NCBI RefSeq assembly: GCF_007829335.1
Contig: NZ_VIWO01000002.1
Coordinates: forward strand, 124,001-188,000
Length of the DNA stretch: 64,000 nucleotides
Reading direction: 5' to 3'
From: Chitinophaga polysaccharea
Lineage (GTDB): Bacteria; Bacteroidota; Bacteroidia; Chitinophagales; Chitinophagaceae
Made by a program: the position numbers and the translations under genes. The notes under the pieces were generated by a model. The model was not told the DNA's origin and searched no databases. It saw only the letters and a list, made by a program, of their open reading frames with translations. Position 1 is the first letter of the stretch; the number at the start of each line of letters is the position of its first letter. Below are positions 42,891-51,788 of the stretch, one piece after another.

Positions 42891-43481
42891 TTAACTTTTT
42901 AGCTGGCTGTCTATGAAATGAGTGGCTTGTTTTAAAAAGGCGTCATAGCTACCGGGATGGCGCCTGTTGAGATAAAGCGTGAGCAGGCCGGTAGTGCCGT
43001 ATAACAAGGCGGCCTTTTTCAATCCCGCCTCACGGGAAGTGAGCATACGCCTGTCTACACAGTAATCCCAGTCCGTGGCGCATAACTCTTCCAGCAGCGA
43101 GGTAATCAACGCGCTGGTATCTCCCTTACCACTGATATCCGATAATTTCTCCGCAAAAAACAAGTCGAATATACCGGGGTATTGGATGAAGTATTCCATA
43201 TAGGCCAGTATAATGGCTTTCAACCGTTTGTTGCCCGGTGTAGTGGTCATCGTGCGGCGCTCCACATACTCCCGGCACTCTTCCCGGAAATCCTTAACAC
43301 AGAGGAACACCAGGTCTTTCACATCTTTGAAATAATTGTACAAAGTAGCAAAAGAATATCCCGCCCTGTCTGCAATATTGCGAACACTCACGCTTTTCAA
43401 CCCCTCGCTTTTCAACAGGTCTTTCGTAGCGGTAATAAAATAGCCTTTTACCCGCTGTTCCTGTATTTCCTTTTTATTCAT
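42891..43481 (-). CDS. TetR-family regulator
   Basis: This 196-residue protein begins MNKKEIQEQRVKGYFITATK. Its helix-turn-helix is SVRNIADRAGYSFATLYNYF. The C-terminal domain contains KAIILAYMEYFIQYPGIFDL and a cysteine-bearing helix (LLEELCATDWDYC). The GIY-YIG gene lies 4 nt downstream. Just upstream of the ATG sit a perfect palindrome and a -7 box (43489-43511), indicating autoregulation. The ATG at 43481 is chosen because the in-frame extension to 43571 would cross the promoter and the terminator of the preceding gene. Confidence 0.88.
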   Translation of the reverse strand: MNKKEIQEQRVKGYFITATKDLLKSEGLKSVSVRNIADRAGYSFATLYNYFKDVKDLVFLCVKDFREECREYVERRTMTTTPGNKRLKAIILAYMEYFIQYPGIFDLFFAEKLSDISGKGDTSALITSLLEELCATDWDYCVDRRMLTSREAGLKKAALLYGTTGLLTLYLNRRHPGSYDAFLKQATHFIDSQLKS

Positions 43482-43488
43482 AATAGTG

Positions 43489-43511
43489 CAAATATATTGA
43501 ACAGTGTTCAA
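43489..43511 (-). promoter_or_regulatory. Operator abutting a -7 box, very close to the start codon
   Basis: The palindrome TTGAAC (43497-43502), AGT, GTTCAA (43506-43511) directly adjoins TATATTTG (43496-43489 on the minus strand), a perfect -7 element. The -7 box ends only 7 nt before the ATG at 43481, so the mRNA would be nearly leaderless. Confidence 0.65.
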
Positions 43512-43546
43512 AATATAAAACGGTATTAAATGGAATGCATAAAAAA

Positions 43547-43567
43547 GGCACTTCCAACGGAAGCGCC
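43547..43567 (-). terminator. Terminator of the AsmA-like gene
   Basis: Nine-base arms (GGCGCTTCC and GGAAGTGCC on the minus strand, one G-T pair) with a 3-nt loop are followed by TTTTTT. It begins 28 nt after the stop at 43595. Confidence 0.8.
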
Positions 43568-43594
43568 GCATATAGGTGAGGCCAAGATAGACGC

Positions 43595-46561
43595 TCAGGA
43601 AGTGCGTTTCGCCTTTTTCAAGGCTATCTTATATTTATCTGGTGTGCCGGAAACATTCAGGCTCATAAAACGGACCTTCTTGTCCTTATCGCGTACCTCA
43701 ATTGCATCTACCTGGTCTACATCCACCTCTTCCCGCTTGCGGCCAAACAGGGCCTGGAAGCCCACCTGCGTCACCATCTTCATCGGGATGCGGAGGTAAT
43801 AGTCCATCTGCATATTGACCGACTGACTACCGGAAACCTCTATATATCCCAGGGAAGAATTGATATTCATATTGGGGATCTGCAATACGCCGTTTTTCAG
43901 CGTGAGCTGGTTGCGTAGAGTGTCAAACCGCACCATGCGCAGGTTCTTATCCTTGAAATAGCCGGCCATGGCCTGCATGGGACCGAAATCCAGCAGGGTG
44001 CCATTCACAATGGCAATATTCATCTGTGATTCGGTTTCACTCAGCACCGGCGTCAGATCCGGGTGCAGGCGTACATTGCTCTTAATATGCCCGCTCAGCG
44101 TACCTTTCAGGTTGTTGTTCAACACAAAGTCCTGACCAAAATTGTCGAACTTGATCAGCAATTTGGAGATATCTACATTTTCTAGATAGATACCGCTTTT
44201 GAAATACAGTTTCTTTGGATCGCTGGCGTTAAACATGCCCCGCATGGCTACATGCCCGCCGGCAATGTTCATGGCAATGGTGTCGACCTTAATCTTTTTA
44301 TCTTCCCGCATATGTACATTCGCCAGCAGGTTCTTTATCCATAGCCGCTTATACTTTACTTTTTTGATGTCTACCTGCGTTTCAAATTCGGAAAAGGGGA
44401 TATTGAATACGTTAAAGCCGGCCGCATGGAGGGAGTCGTTTTCCTTTACAGTGGTGTGCTTCGCAGGCGTCGTGGAGGCTACGGCAGGCTCGCTGAAATC
44501 GTAGTTCATCAGCTCATCCACATCCAGCAGGTTGGATTTAAACCTAAAATAATTGCTGCGCTTTTGTTTGTTTTTACCTGGCCCAACAGCATAACGCATG
44601 TTCAGGTCAAAGTCGGTACGGCCCACCTTGCCGGTAAGTGTATCTATCACAATAAACCGGTTGTTGCCATAACGTATCCGCCCGTTTACTTTTTCTATAT
44701 TAATAGGATGCTCCCGCAGAGTGCCGGAAATATTGGCGATATGCGCATCCACCTTCTTAAACACGGTATCGTATTTGAGGCTCATCTTAGAGCGCAGCCA
44801 TACATTGTTCGCCTGCTCATACCAATACCCCCGGGGAATAAACTGGCGTCCCCGCTGGCTGATCAGGTCATTCACGGCCAGCCGGTCCGATTTAAAGTCA
44901 AATGCAATTTCAGTATTTCCCTTTTTAATTTTATCGAACCAGAGGAGATAGTTATTGAGTCGTCCTTTCAGCGCAAAATTACTGCTGTCGATGTTTCCGC
45001 TGAAATTAGATACCCGTAAACTGGTATCACCGATCGCCACCGCGGCGTTGAAGTCGTGCAACACATGCGGGTACTGCTGAAATGCTGCCCGCAGTTGCTC
45101 CACTTTAAAGGTTCCCTTAGGCAGTGGATTGGGATGCAGCAACTCTTTTACCGAGCTTTCAAAAGCCAGTCCTATATGGAAGTCCTTTACCACTTCTTTA
45201 GCCAATACCGGGTGGGTGGAATCCATTTTCCACAGTTCCCCCAGCTGCAAGCGCCTGCTGGATGCGCCAAAGGTAACGGCTACCGGCTTGTTTTGCTGGT
45301 GGAAGAGGGCCGGCACATCGCTCACGGAAGCATGCGCCAGTATATCGGAACTGCCTATACGAAAAGTCACGGAATCTACCTGCAGCCGCCCCTGTTGAAT
45401 CACCGCATGCACATTCATATTTTGTACCGGCAGGTGATAACCGGGAATCCTGAACTCCAGGTGCTTTACGGTTAACTCGCTTTGTACGCCTTCTTTCAGC
45501 TTTGCCAGGCTTTCTTCGGGAATACGCATATCCACCATTTCCCGGAAATTCATATTCAGCTTAATTTCCCCGCTGATCTGTTCCAGGTCTTTAATACCCA
45601 GGAATTCCCCTACAAATCGCAGGTTCAGTTCAGAATATAACTGCATAATGATCTGCGGATCGGTGAAGTTCTTCATCACAAAGTTACCCTTGAATATACC
45701 AGTACCCGGGCGGGCATTGAAATTAAGGATATGTAATTCTGACGTTTGAAGGTTATGTGCCGCACCATTGGTGTAATACCCTTTAAAGCCCAGCTGATCT
45801 ACTTTACGGTCTATCTTTTTATTCTGGAACCACACGGCTTCACAGCCAAAATTAACGGTAATCAGCGGGGCTATTCCTTTGCCCACCGGCCCTTTGATAA
45901 TACCGTCGAAAAAGATGCGGCCGTCGTGCTTGTATTTCTCCAGTAACACCGTCACATCCCGCGGCACCAATGCCAGCAGGAGATTCATGTCGGGCTTGTC
46001 GCCTTTCACTTTAAGATCCACAAAGTGCTCGCTCAACAGTCCCGCCAACTCGAGGGAAGCGCCTTCCAGCCTGATCTTACCCGGAGGAAGGGTCAGTGTT
46101 TTCTTTTGTTTATCATAAACGCCACTCAACGTAAACAGAAGCTGCTTGTGCCGGAAAAGGCTGGTATCGGTTTTCCCGGTAACATCCACCACCAGCTTAC
46201 TGTCCATGTTAATAGCGATGCGGTTGGCGTCCATGGAGAAGGCGGTCTTGATTTTATCGATATGGGAGGTCACCTTCCAGCCAGTGGCATCATCATGATA
46301 AGTGACGTCGATATTTTTCAGGATGATCTTTTTCAGGTCAAGGTTCAGCGCGGCCGTCGCAGTATCTGTAGCAATGCTACTGCTGCCGCTTTTCAGCGTA
46401 TGTGCGTCAATAATGTCTACGGCGCCGTTGGCGTAACGGGCAACATGTACTTTCCCATTGGCCAGCACAATGATGCGGGCATTATACCGCTGCTGTAGTA
46501 CGTCGGGCAGGCTAAAACCTACGTAGAGCCGTTCTACCTGGTACAAAGGAGTCCCATCCAT
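43595..46561 (-). CDS. AsmA-like protein, main part (downstream of frameshift)
   Basis: This frame of 988 codons lacks an export signal of its own. It starts MDGTPLYQVERLYVGFSLPD, which is clearly internal to the AsmA family, and continues with long repeated beta-strand segments typical of AsmA/TamB-like proteins. The conserved C-terminal core is MAGYFKDKNLRMVRFDTL, MNINSSLGYIEVSG and YYLRIPMKMVTQVGFQAL. Such proteins bridge the periplasm and are thought to move phospholipids toward the outer membrane. The membrane anchor is encoded in the other frame just upstream (46534-46806). An A6 run at 46566-46561 is the junction; one extra A, or a -1 slip, would give a single protein of 1070 residues. 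Confidence 0.85.
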   Translation of the reverse strand: MDGTPLYQVERLYVGFSLPDVLQQRYNARIIVLANGKVHVARYANGAVDIIDAHTLKSGSSSIATDTATAALNLDLKKIILKNIDVTYHDDATGWKVTSHIDKIKTAFSMDANRIAINMDSKLVVDVTGKTDTSLFRHKQLLFTLSGVYDKQKKTLTLPPGKIRLEGASLELAGLLSEHFVDLKVKGDKPDMNLLLALVPRDVTVLLEKYKHDGRIFFDGIIKGPVGKGIAPLITVNFGCEAVWFQNKKIDRKVDQLGFKGYYTNGAAHNLQTSELHILNFNARPGTGIFKGNFVMKNFTDPQIIMQLYSELNLRFVGEFLGIKDLEQISGEIKLNMNFREMVDMRIPEESLAKLKEGVQSELTVKHLEFRIPGYHLPVQNMNVHAVIQQGRLQVDSVTFRIGSSDILAHASVSDVPALFHQQNKPVAVTFGASSRRLQLGELWKMDSTHPVLAKEVVKDFHIGLAFESSVKELLHPNPLPKGTFKVEQLRAAFQQYPHVLHDFNAAVAIGDTSLRVSNFSGNIDSSNFALKGRLNNYLLWFDKIKKGNTEIAFDFKSDRLAVNDLISQRGRQFIPRGYWYEQANNVWLRSKMSLKYDTVFKKVDAHIANISGTLREHPINIEKVNGRIRYGNNRFIVIDTLTGKVGRTDFDLNMRYAVGPGKNKQKRSNYFRFKSNLLDVDELMNYDFSEPAVASTTPAKHTTVKENDSLHAAGFNVFNIPFSEFETQVDIKKVKYKRLWIKNLLANVHMREDKKIKVDTIAMNIAGGHVAMRGMFNASDPKKLYFKSGIYLENVDISKLLIKFDNFGQDFVLNNNLKGTLSGHIKSNVRLHPDLTPVLSETESQMNIAIVNGTLLDFGPMQAMAGYFKDKNLRMVRFDTLRNQLTLKNGVLQIPNMNINSSLGYIEVSGSQSVNMQMDYYLRIPMKMVTQVGFQALFGRKREEVDVDQVDAIEVRDKDKKVRFMSLNVSGTPDKYKIALKKAKRTS

Positions 46562-46806
46562 TTTTTATCTCTGAAAAAACGGACATCGTGTAAGGCAATA
46601 GAGATATAAGGAAAGTTGCTGAAAGGAGAGATGCTGCTGCTGGCAATCACCAGCTCCCCGGGGAGCTGCTTGTTCAATTCCCTGACGGCCATCTGGGTAA
46701 GCCGCTCCTGCTGACTGTACAGTATACATCCTGCTATGGCGATCACCAGCAGGAAAATACCTGCGCTGATCAGTAATAACCTGATTATTTTTTTCCCACG
46801 CTTCAT
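46534..46806 (-). CDS. AsmA-like protein, N-terminal part (before frameshift)
   Basis: These 90 codons encode MKRGKKIIRLLLISAGIFLL, a membrane anchor, then RELNKQLPGELVIASSSISP and ISIALHDVRFFRDKK. This is the standard AsmA N-terminus, where SPFSNFPYISIALHDVRF precedes the first long strand. After RDKK the frame turns into WMGLLCTR and stops at 46534. The continuation LYQVERLYVGF is found in the -1 frame. The break falls on GAT AAA AAA TGG, so the anchor is separated from the body. It may be a sequencing error, a recent mutation, phase variation, or programmed slippage. Confidence 0.8.
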   Translation of the reverse strand: MKRGKKIIRLLLISAGIFLLVIAIAGCILYSQQERLTQMAVRELNKQLPGELVIASSSISPFSNFPYISIALHDVRFFRDKKWMGLLCTR

Positions 46807-46919
46807 GCCAATTGCCTTTCTGTTGAATAAAAGTATGCAAAAATATATCGGAAATTTATCACCTTTAAAAACGCTTTGGAGATTTTATTATTTTTAACGA
46901 TTCATTTTAATTGTTATTC

Positions 46920-47906
46920 ATGAAAAGAAGAATGATAGCACTGTTATTATTGGCAGGGAGCGCGGGCATGGCTACAGCACAGCAAAAGAAGCTGGACAAA
47001 TTATCCGGAAACCCCGTATTCCCCGGCTGGTACGCAGACCCGGAAGGGGTAGTATTTGGTAAGGAGTACTGGATTTATCCAACCTACTCCGCGGCTTATG
47101 AAAAGCAGGTATTTTTTGATGCCTTCTCTTCGCCCGACCTGGTTACCTGGACCAAACACCCGCGGATATTGGATACCGCTGCTGTAAAATGGGCCAAAAG
47201 AGCGATGTGGGCGCCGGCTATCATCCAGAAAAATCAACGCTACTATTTGTTCTTCGGCGCCAATGATATCCAAAGTAATGCCGAAATAGGCGGCATTGGT
47301 GTGGCAATGGCCGATCATCCCGCCGGCCCATATAAAGATTACCTGGGGAAGCCCCTCGTGGATAAGATCATCAACAAAGCCCAGCCCATTGATCAGTATG
47401 TGTTCCACGACAGCGATGGTAAATATTACCTCATCTACGGCGGCTGGGGCCACTGTAATATTGCGCAGCTGAAAGATGATTTCACGGGCTTTATTCCTTT
47501 TGAAGATGGTACTACCTTCCGGGAAATTACACCGGACAAATATGTAGAAGGGCCAACCATGTTTAAGAAAGACGGTAAATACTATTTCATGTGGTCGGAA
47601 GGCGGCTGGGGTGGCCCGGACTATTGTGTGGCCTATGCGATCGCCGATTCACCGAGGGGCCCCTTCAAACGCATTGACAAAATACTGGAGCAGGACCCAG
47701 CTATTGCCACCGGGGCAGGGCATCACTCTGTGATCAGTATTCCTGCTGAAAATCGCTGGTACATTGTATACCACCGCCGTCCGCTCACAGAAAAAGCAGC
47801 CAACTCACGGGAAACCTGTATCGACCGGATGGAGTTTGATGCCAACGGGTATATCAAACCGGTGAAGATCACTAGGGAGGGCGTGGTACGCGCACCGATC
47901 CGATAG
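46920..47906 (+). CDS. Secreted GH43-family glycosidase
   Basis: This 328-residue protein has a signal peptide (MKRRMIALLLLAGSAGMATA). The five-blade propeller has FPGWYADPEGVVFGKEYWI with the base Asp, MWAPAIIQKNQRYYLFF, QPIDQYVFHDSDGKYYLIYG with the pKa-modulating Asp, and KYVEGPTMFKKDGKYYFMWS with the acid Glu. It ends HHSVISIPAENRWYIVYHRR. These are full GH43 hallmarks. The enzyme likely acts on arabinan or xylan with the GH43/GH51 pair at 17014-20144. The upstream element TTAACGATTCAT (46894-46905) resembles those before the other two genes. The ATG at 46920 is preferred over a TTG at 46911. Confidence 0.92.
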   Translation: MKRRMIALLLLAGSAGMATAQQKKLDKLSGNPVFPGWYADPEGVVFGKEYWIYPTYSAAYEKQVFFDAFSSPDLVTWTKHPRILDTAAVKWAKRAMWAPAIIQKNQRYYLFFGANDIQSNAEIGGIGVAMADHPAGPYKDYLGKPLVDKIINKAQPIDQYVFHDSDGKYYLIYGGWGHCNIAQLKDDFTGFIPFEDGTTFREITPDKYVEGPTMFKKDGKYYFMWSEGGWGGPDYCVAYAIADSPRGPFKRIDKILEQDPAIATGAGHHSVISIPAENRWYIVYHRRPLTEKAANSRETCIDRMEFDANGYIKPVKITREGVVRAPIR

Positions 47907-47992
47907 ACAAATTCCTTATCGCGTAAATCATTTTCCCGATACGATAAAGGCGCCGGTCTGCCTGGTTATATCTTGCGAAAAAAAAGCAATAT

Positions 47993-50428
47993 ATGATCAG
48001 GCAGACCGGCTTCTTAATAATATGGGTAGTACTCCTTTCCATTCCGAAATTCCTCCTTGCCGAAGAGGAACATGGCGGATCCGTTAAAGGAAAGGTGGTG
48101 ACCGTAGATGGAAAATCCGCCACAGATGTAGTTATTCGCATTACAGAAACTAACGAGGCCGCTGTGTCGGAAGCAGACGGCACTTTTATATTCGAACATC
48201 TCAAACCCGGTAATTATCATCTGAGCGTTACCCTCATGGGATATCAGCCCATTGAAGAAACGGTGGTGGTCAATGCCGGCAAGGCCACCCATATCAGGAT
48301 CCAGCTGGCCGTGTCCAGCAAGGCCCTCCGGGAAGTGGTGGTTACCGGCAACCACAATAAACTGGTGCGTACTTTCAGCGAAGATGTGGCTAAAATGCCG
48401 CTGAAGAATATTGAAAACCCACAGGTGTACAGTACCATTACGAAAGACCTGTTGCAGCAGCAGGTAGTTTTTTCGGTAGATGATGCCCTGAAAAATGCAC
48501 CCGGCCTTACCCGCATGTGGGATGCTACCGGCAGGGGCGGCGATGGTGGCGCTTATTATAACCTCCGTGGATTTATTGTGCAAAGTAAACTGCGCAACGG
48601 TCTCGCGGGAAATGTAACCGCCCGGATCGATGCCTATAACCTGGAACAAGTAGAGGTGATAAAAGGTCCATCTGCCACGCTGTTTGGTAATGCACTCACC
48701 TCTTACGGCGGATTGATTAACCGCGTCACTAAAAAGCCGTATGATCGTTTTGGCGGCGATGTTACCTATTCCATGGGCAGTTACGGCTTTAACCGCATCA
48801 GCGCTGATATCAATACGCCGTTGGACAAAGAAAAAGATGTGCTGTTTCGCTTAAATGCCGCCTATAACTACGAAGGCAGCTGGCAGGACTATGGCTTTTC
48901 CAGGAACCTGGCGTTGGCGCCCAGCCTGTCTTACCGCGTCAACGACCGCTTATCTTTCTTATTTGATGCCGAATTTTCCACCGGGCAAAATACGGGCCTG
49001 GGTGTATTTTTCTTCCCGTATATGCAGCCGGTATCCGCGTTGGGCACCGATCGGGCCGACCAGCTAAAGATCGATTACAAACGTTCTTACGCTAACAGCA
49101 ACTTGTTTCAGACCGCCCGCAACACCAATATATTCGGACTTATGAAATATAAAATTTCGGAGCAATGGAACATGAGTACTAATATCAGCTCTACCAACAG
49201 TTTTTCTGATGGCCCGTCGCCTTATTTTTATCTCTTGTCCGATGCTGCAGCTACCGGGGTAGCAGGAGCATCGGGGAGTAATTATATCTCCCGCAATGAC
49301 CAGTTTACCGACAACAGCCGGGATGCTATTGTGGAGATACAGCAGAATTTCAATGGCGACTTCCACATCGGTAGCCTACGGAATCGTTTTGTAGGCGGAT
49401 TGGACTATTTCCATCATCATTCCAACCAGTTCTTTGGCGGTAATACATATGATACGATTCCTTCCCATGGCGATATTCCGGCCTATGGTAACTTCAACCG
49501 CCGCAACCTGGATACTTTGTATGCCCGGCATGGGTTGTCGTTTACTTTCCCGGTGCGCACCATCAGCAATACGTATAGCGCGTATGCGTCAGACCTGCTT
49601 AATATCACCGATAACCTGATGGTATTGGCTGCCCTGCGTATCGACTACTTTGATAATAAAGGCAGCTATAATGAGGTAAAAGGCGTTTATGAGGGAAGTT
49701 ATAACCAGGCTTCTTTCTCTCCCAAATTCGGGATCGTATATGAGCCGCTGAAAGACCGGCTGTCGCTGTTCGGTAATTATCAGAATGGTTTTACCAACCA
49801 GGTGGGCAATGCCGCCAACGGTAAGCCTTTTAAGCCGGAACAGGCTAACCAGCTGGAAGGTGGCGTGAAATTGCAATGGTTGAATGGACGGATCAACAGT
49901 ACGGTCAGCTATTACTATATCAAGGTGAAAGATGTATTGCGTCCGGATTTGGCCAATCCTAATTTCTCCGTGCAGGATGGTACCCAGGTGAGTAAGGGGA
50001 TAGAGGCAGAAGTCATTGCCAATCCTTTGCAGGGACTAAATATCGTAGCTGGATTTGCCTATAATGATGCGAAATACGAAGCCGCCGCCAAGGAGGTGGA
50101 AGGACTTCGTCCCGGTACTGCAGGAGCGCCCACGGTGGCCAATCTCTGGATCAGTTACCGCTTGTCTGCCGGCGCTGCGAAAGGGCTGGGAGCGGGCTTT
50201 GGCGGCAACTATGCCAGTGATAATAAGGTACTGAATGATAGAACGGTGGGGACTTTCATCCTGCCGGCATACACCGTATTAAATGCCAGCGTATTTTATG
50301 ATCAGCCGCGTTTCAGGGTAGCATTGAAAATGGACAATCTCGCGAATCAGCATTATTGGATTGGTTATACCACTGTAAATCCGCAGAAACTCAGAAGCGT
50401 TACCGGCAGCTTATCCTTTAAGTTTTAA
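47993..50428 (+). CDS. TonB-dependent siderophore-type receptor
   Basis: This 811-residue receptor has a signal peptide (MIRQTGFLIIWVVLLSIPKF, then LLAEEE). A carboxypeptidase-regulatory-like domain follows (GGSVKGKVVTVDGKSATDVV to LMGYQPIEETVVV), then a plug (KNAPGLTRMWDATGRGG, YYNLRGFIVQSKLRNGL, VEVIKGPSATLFGNALTSYG) and a barrel ending SVTGSLSFKF. It is a paralog of the receptor at 12467, with shared MPLKNIENPQVYS and GFGGNYAS. It should import a ferric siderophore with TonB energy. Its 3' end overlaps the convergent MFS_3 gene by 18 nt; that exporter could secrete the siderophore or a related compound, which is inference. Confidence 0.92.
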   Translation: MIRQTGFLIIWVVLLSIPKFLLAEEEHGGSVKGKVVTVDGKSATDVVIRITETNEAAVSEADGTFIFEHLKPGNYHLSVTLMGYQPIEETVVVNAGKATHIRIQLAVSSKALREVVVTGNHNKLVRTFSEDVAKMPLKNIENPQVYSTITKDLLQQQVVFSVDDALKNAPGLTRMWDATGRGGDGGAYYNLRGFIVQSKLRNGLAGNVTARIDAYNLEQVEVIKGPSATLFGNALTSYGGLINRVTKKPYDRFGGDVTYSMGSYGFNRISADINTPLDKEKDVLFRLNAAYNYEGSWQDYGFSRNLALAPSLSYRVNDRLSFLFDAEFSTGQNTGLGVFFFPYMQPVSALGTDRADQLKIDYKRSYANSNLFQTARNTNIFGLMKYKISEQWNMSTNISSTNSFSDGPSPYFYLLSDAAATGVAGASGSNYISRNDQFTDNSRDAIVEIQQNFNGDFHIGSLRNRFVGGLDYFHHHSNQFFGGNTYDTIPSHGDIPAYGNFNRRNLDTLYARHGLSFTFPVRTISNTYSAYASDLLNITDNLMVLAALRIDYFDNKGSYNEVKGVYEGSYNQASFSPKFGIVYEPLKDRLSLFGNYQNGFTNQVGNAANGKPFKPEQANQLEGGVKLQWLNGRINSTVSYYYIKVKDVLRPDLANPNFSVQDGTQVSKGIEAEVIANPLQGLNIVAGFAYNDAKYEAAAKEVEGLRPGTAGAPTVANLWISYRLSAGAAKGLGAGFGGNYASDNKVLNDRTVGTFILPAYTVLNASVFYDQPRFRVALKMDNLANQHYWIGYTTVNPQKLRSVTGSLSFKF

Positions 50429-51703
50429 GGAAGGCGTTGTTATACCAGCACCATCTTGTACGGGGTACACGGTGGTGCTGATTTTTTTACGGTAGTTAAC
50501 AAATACCACGGTGGCTACGGCTCCCGCTAAACCCGCTATGAGTACGGTCAACCGGGGTCCGATCAGGTGAGATAATAACCCTGTTAGTAAACTTCCCACC
50601 GGGATAATGCCCTGAAAGGCCATGATATAATAGCTGATCGCCCTGGCGCGCATAGTAGGAATGGCGTGGGTTTGTATGTAAGTATTGATACTGGCTGTTT
50701 GTGCCATCATGCCCACTCCCGAAAGCGTCATGAAGAGGAGCGCCAGCGGTAGCCAACCGGAAAAGGCCAGCAGCAGCACGCTCAGCGAAAAGATCAAACT
50801 GGCAGTGATCAGGATTTTTATAAGGTCTTTATTGGGTTTCAGTTTGGCCATGTAAATTGCGGAAGCGATGGAACCCAGTCCCGCAGCGCTCTCAAACCAA
50901 CTGAAAGTTTTTGCATCTCCATTAAAAATATCTTTGGCAAATACCGGCATCAGGGTATTGAAGGGAATGACCAGCAGGCTGCTGGCACACAACATCAGCA
51001 ACAACGAGGATAAGTCTTTATCGCCAGCAATATAATCGAAACCTTCCCGTAGTTCGACCCATATACTCCGGTCGGATTTTACGATGACCGGCAGGGTGAT
51101 TTTCATCATCCACAACGAAATCAATACCGGTACATAGCTGAGGAAGTTGCTGAGAAAACAGAAGTCTTCTCCGAAGGCGCTGAGTATAATACCCGCCAGC
51201 GCCGGGCCGGCAATGCGGGCAAAGTTGGACATGGTGGAATTGAGCGCAATCGCGTTGGGCAGATCTTCCCGCTGCTCCACCATTTCCACCATCAGCGATT
51301 GCCTGCAGGTGACATCAAAGGCATTGATAATGCCCTGTACGAGCGACAGGAAAATGATACCAGGGATATTATAATATTTGAGTAAAATCATACCTGCCAG
51401 GGCGCCTGCCTGCAACATGGAAATCACCTGTGTGATAACCAGTACCCGGTAGCGGTTATGCCGGTCGATGTAACTGCCCGCATAAGGCGATAAAAAAAGG
51501 GAAGGGATCAGGCTTACAAAGCTTACAACTCCCAGCAATACCGCCGAGTTAGTAAGCCGGTATACCAGCCAGCATACCGCCGTTTTTTGCATCCAGGTAC
51601 CTATAAGGGAGATTGATTGTCCGTAGAAGAAGAGCCGGAAATTCCGGGATTTTAAAGCACGAAAAGCATCCATTATTCCACACTGTTTAAGATCGTTAGT
51701 CAT
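50411..51703 (-). CDS. MFS_3-type exporter
   Basis: This 430-residue permease has 10-12 hydrophobic helices. It begins FRALKSRNFRLFFYGQSISL and IGTWMQKTAVCWLVYRLT, the signature of the MFS_3 (EntS-like) group, followed by LSPYAGSYIDRHNRYRVLV and later SLMVEMVEQREDLPNAIALN. Relatives export siderophores or drugs. The gene converges on the siderophore receptor and is divergent from a LysR gene with an 85-nt shared control region. An ATG at 51670 (MDAFRALK) is an alternative start that would shorten the N-terminus by 11 residues. Confidence 0.9.
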   Translation of the reverse strand: MTNDLKQCGIMDAFRALKSRNFRLFFYGQSISLIGTWMQKTAVCWLVYRLTNSAVLLGVVSFVSLIPSLFLSPYAGSYIDRHNRYRVLVITQVISMLQAGALAGMILLKYYNIPGIIFLSLVQGIINAFDVTCRQSLMVEMVEQREDLPNAIALNSTMSNFARIAGPALAGIILSAFGEDFCFLSNFLSYVPVLISLWMMKITLPVIVKSDRSIWVELREGFDYIAGDKDLSSLLLMLCASSLLVIPFNTLMPVFAKDIFNGDAKTFSWFESAAGLGSIASAIYMAKLKPNKDLIKILITASLIFSLSVLLLAFSGWLPLALLFMTLSGVGMMAQTASINTYIQTHAIPTMRARAISYYIMAFQGIIPVGSLLTGLLSHLIGPRLTVLIAGLAGAVATVVFVNYRKKISTTVYPVQDGAGITTPSLKLKG

Positions 51704-51733
51704 TTATTTCGGTGCAAATTTCGGGAAGTTGGA

Positions 51734-51741
51734 TATATTTG
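51734..51741 (+). promoter_or_regulatory. Candidate -7 box of the LysR gene
   Basis: TATATTTG matches TAnnTTTG exactly and lies 48 nt upstream of the LysR ATG at 51789, inside the LysR/MFS divergent region. I found no TTTG at standard distance upstream, so this is tentative. Confidence 0.4.
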
Positions 51742-51788
51742 TTAAATAGATTGTTTTAATGATATTGATTGATAAAACCGATTGATGC

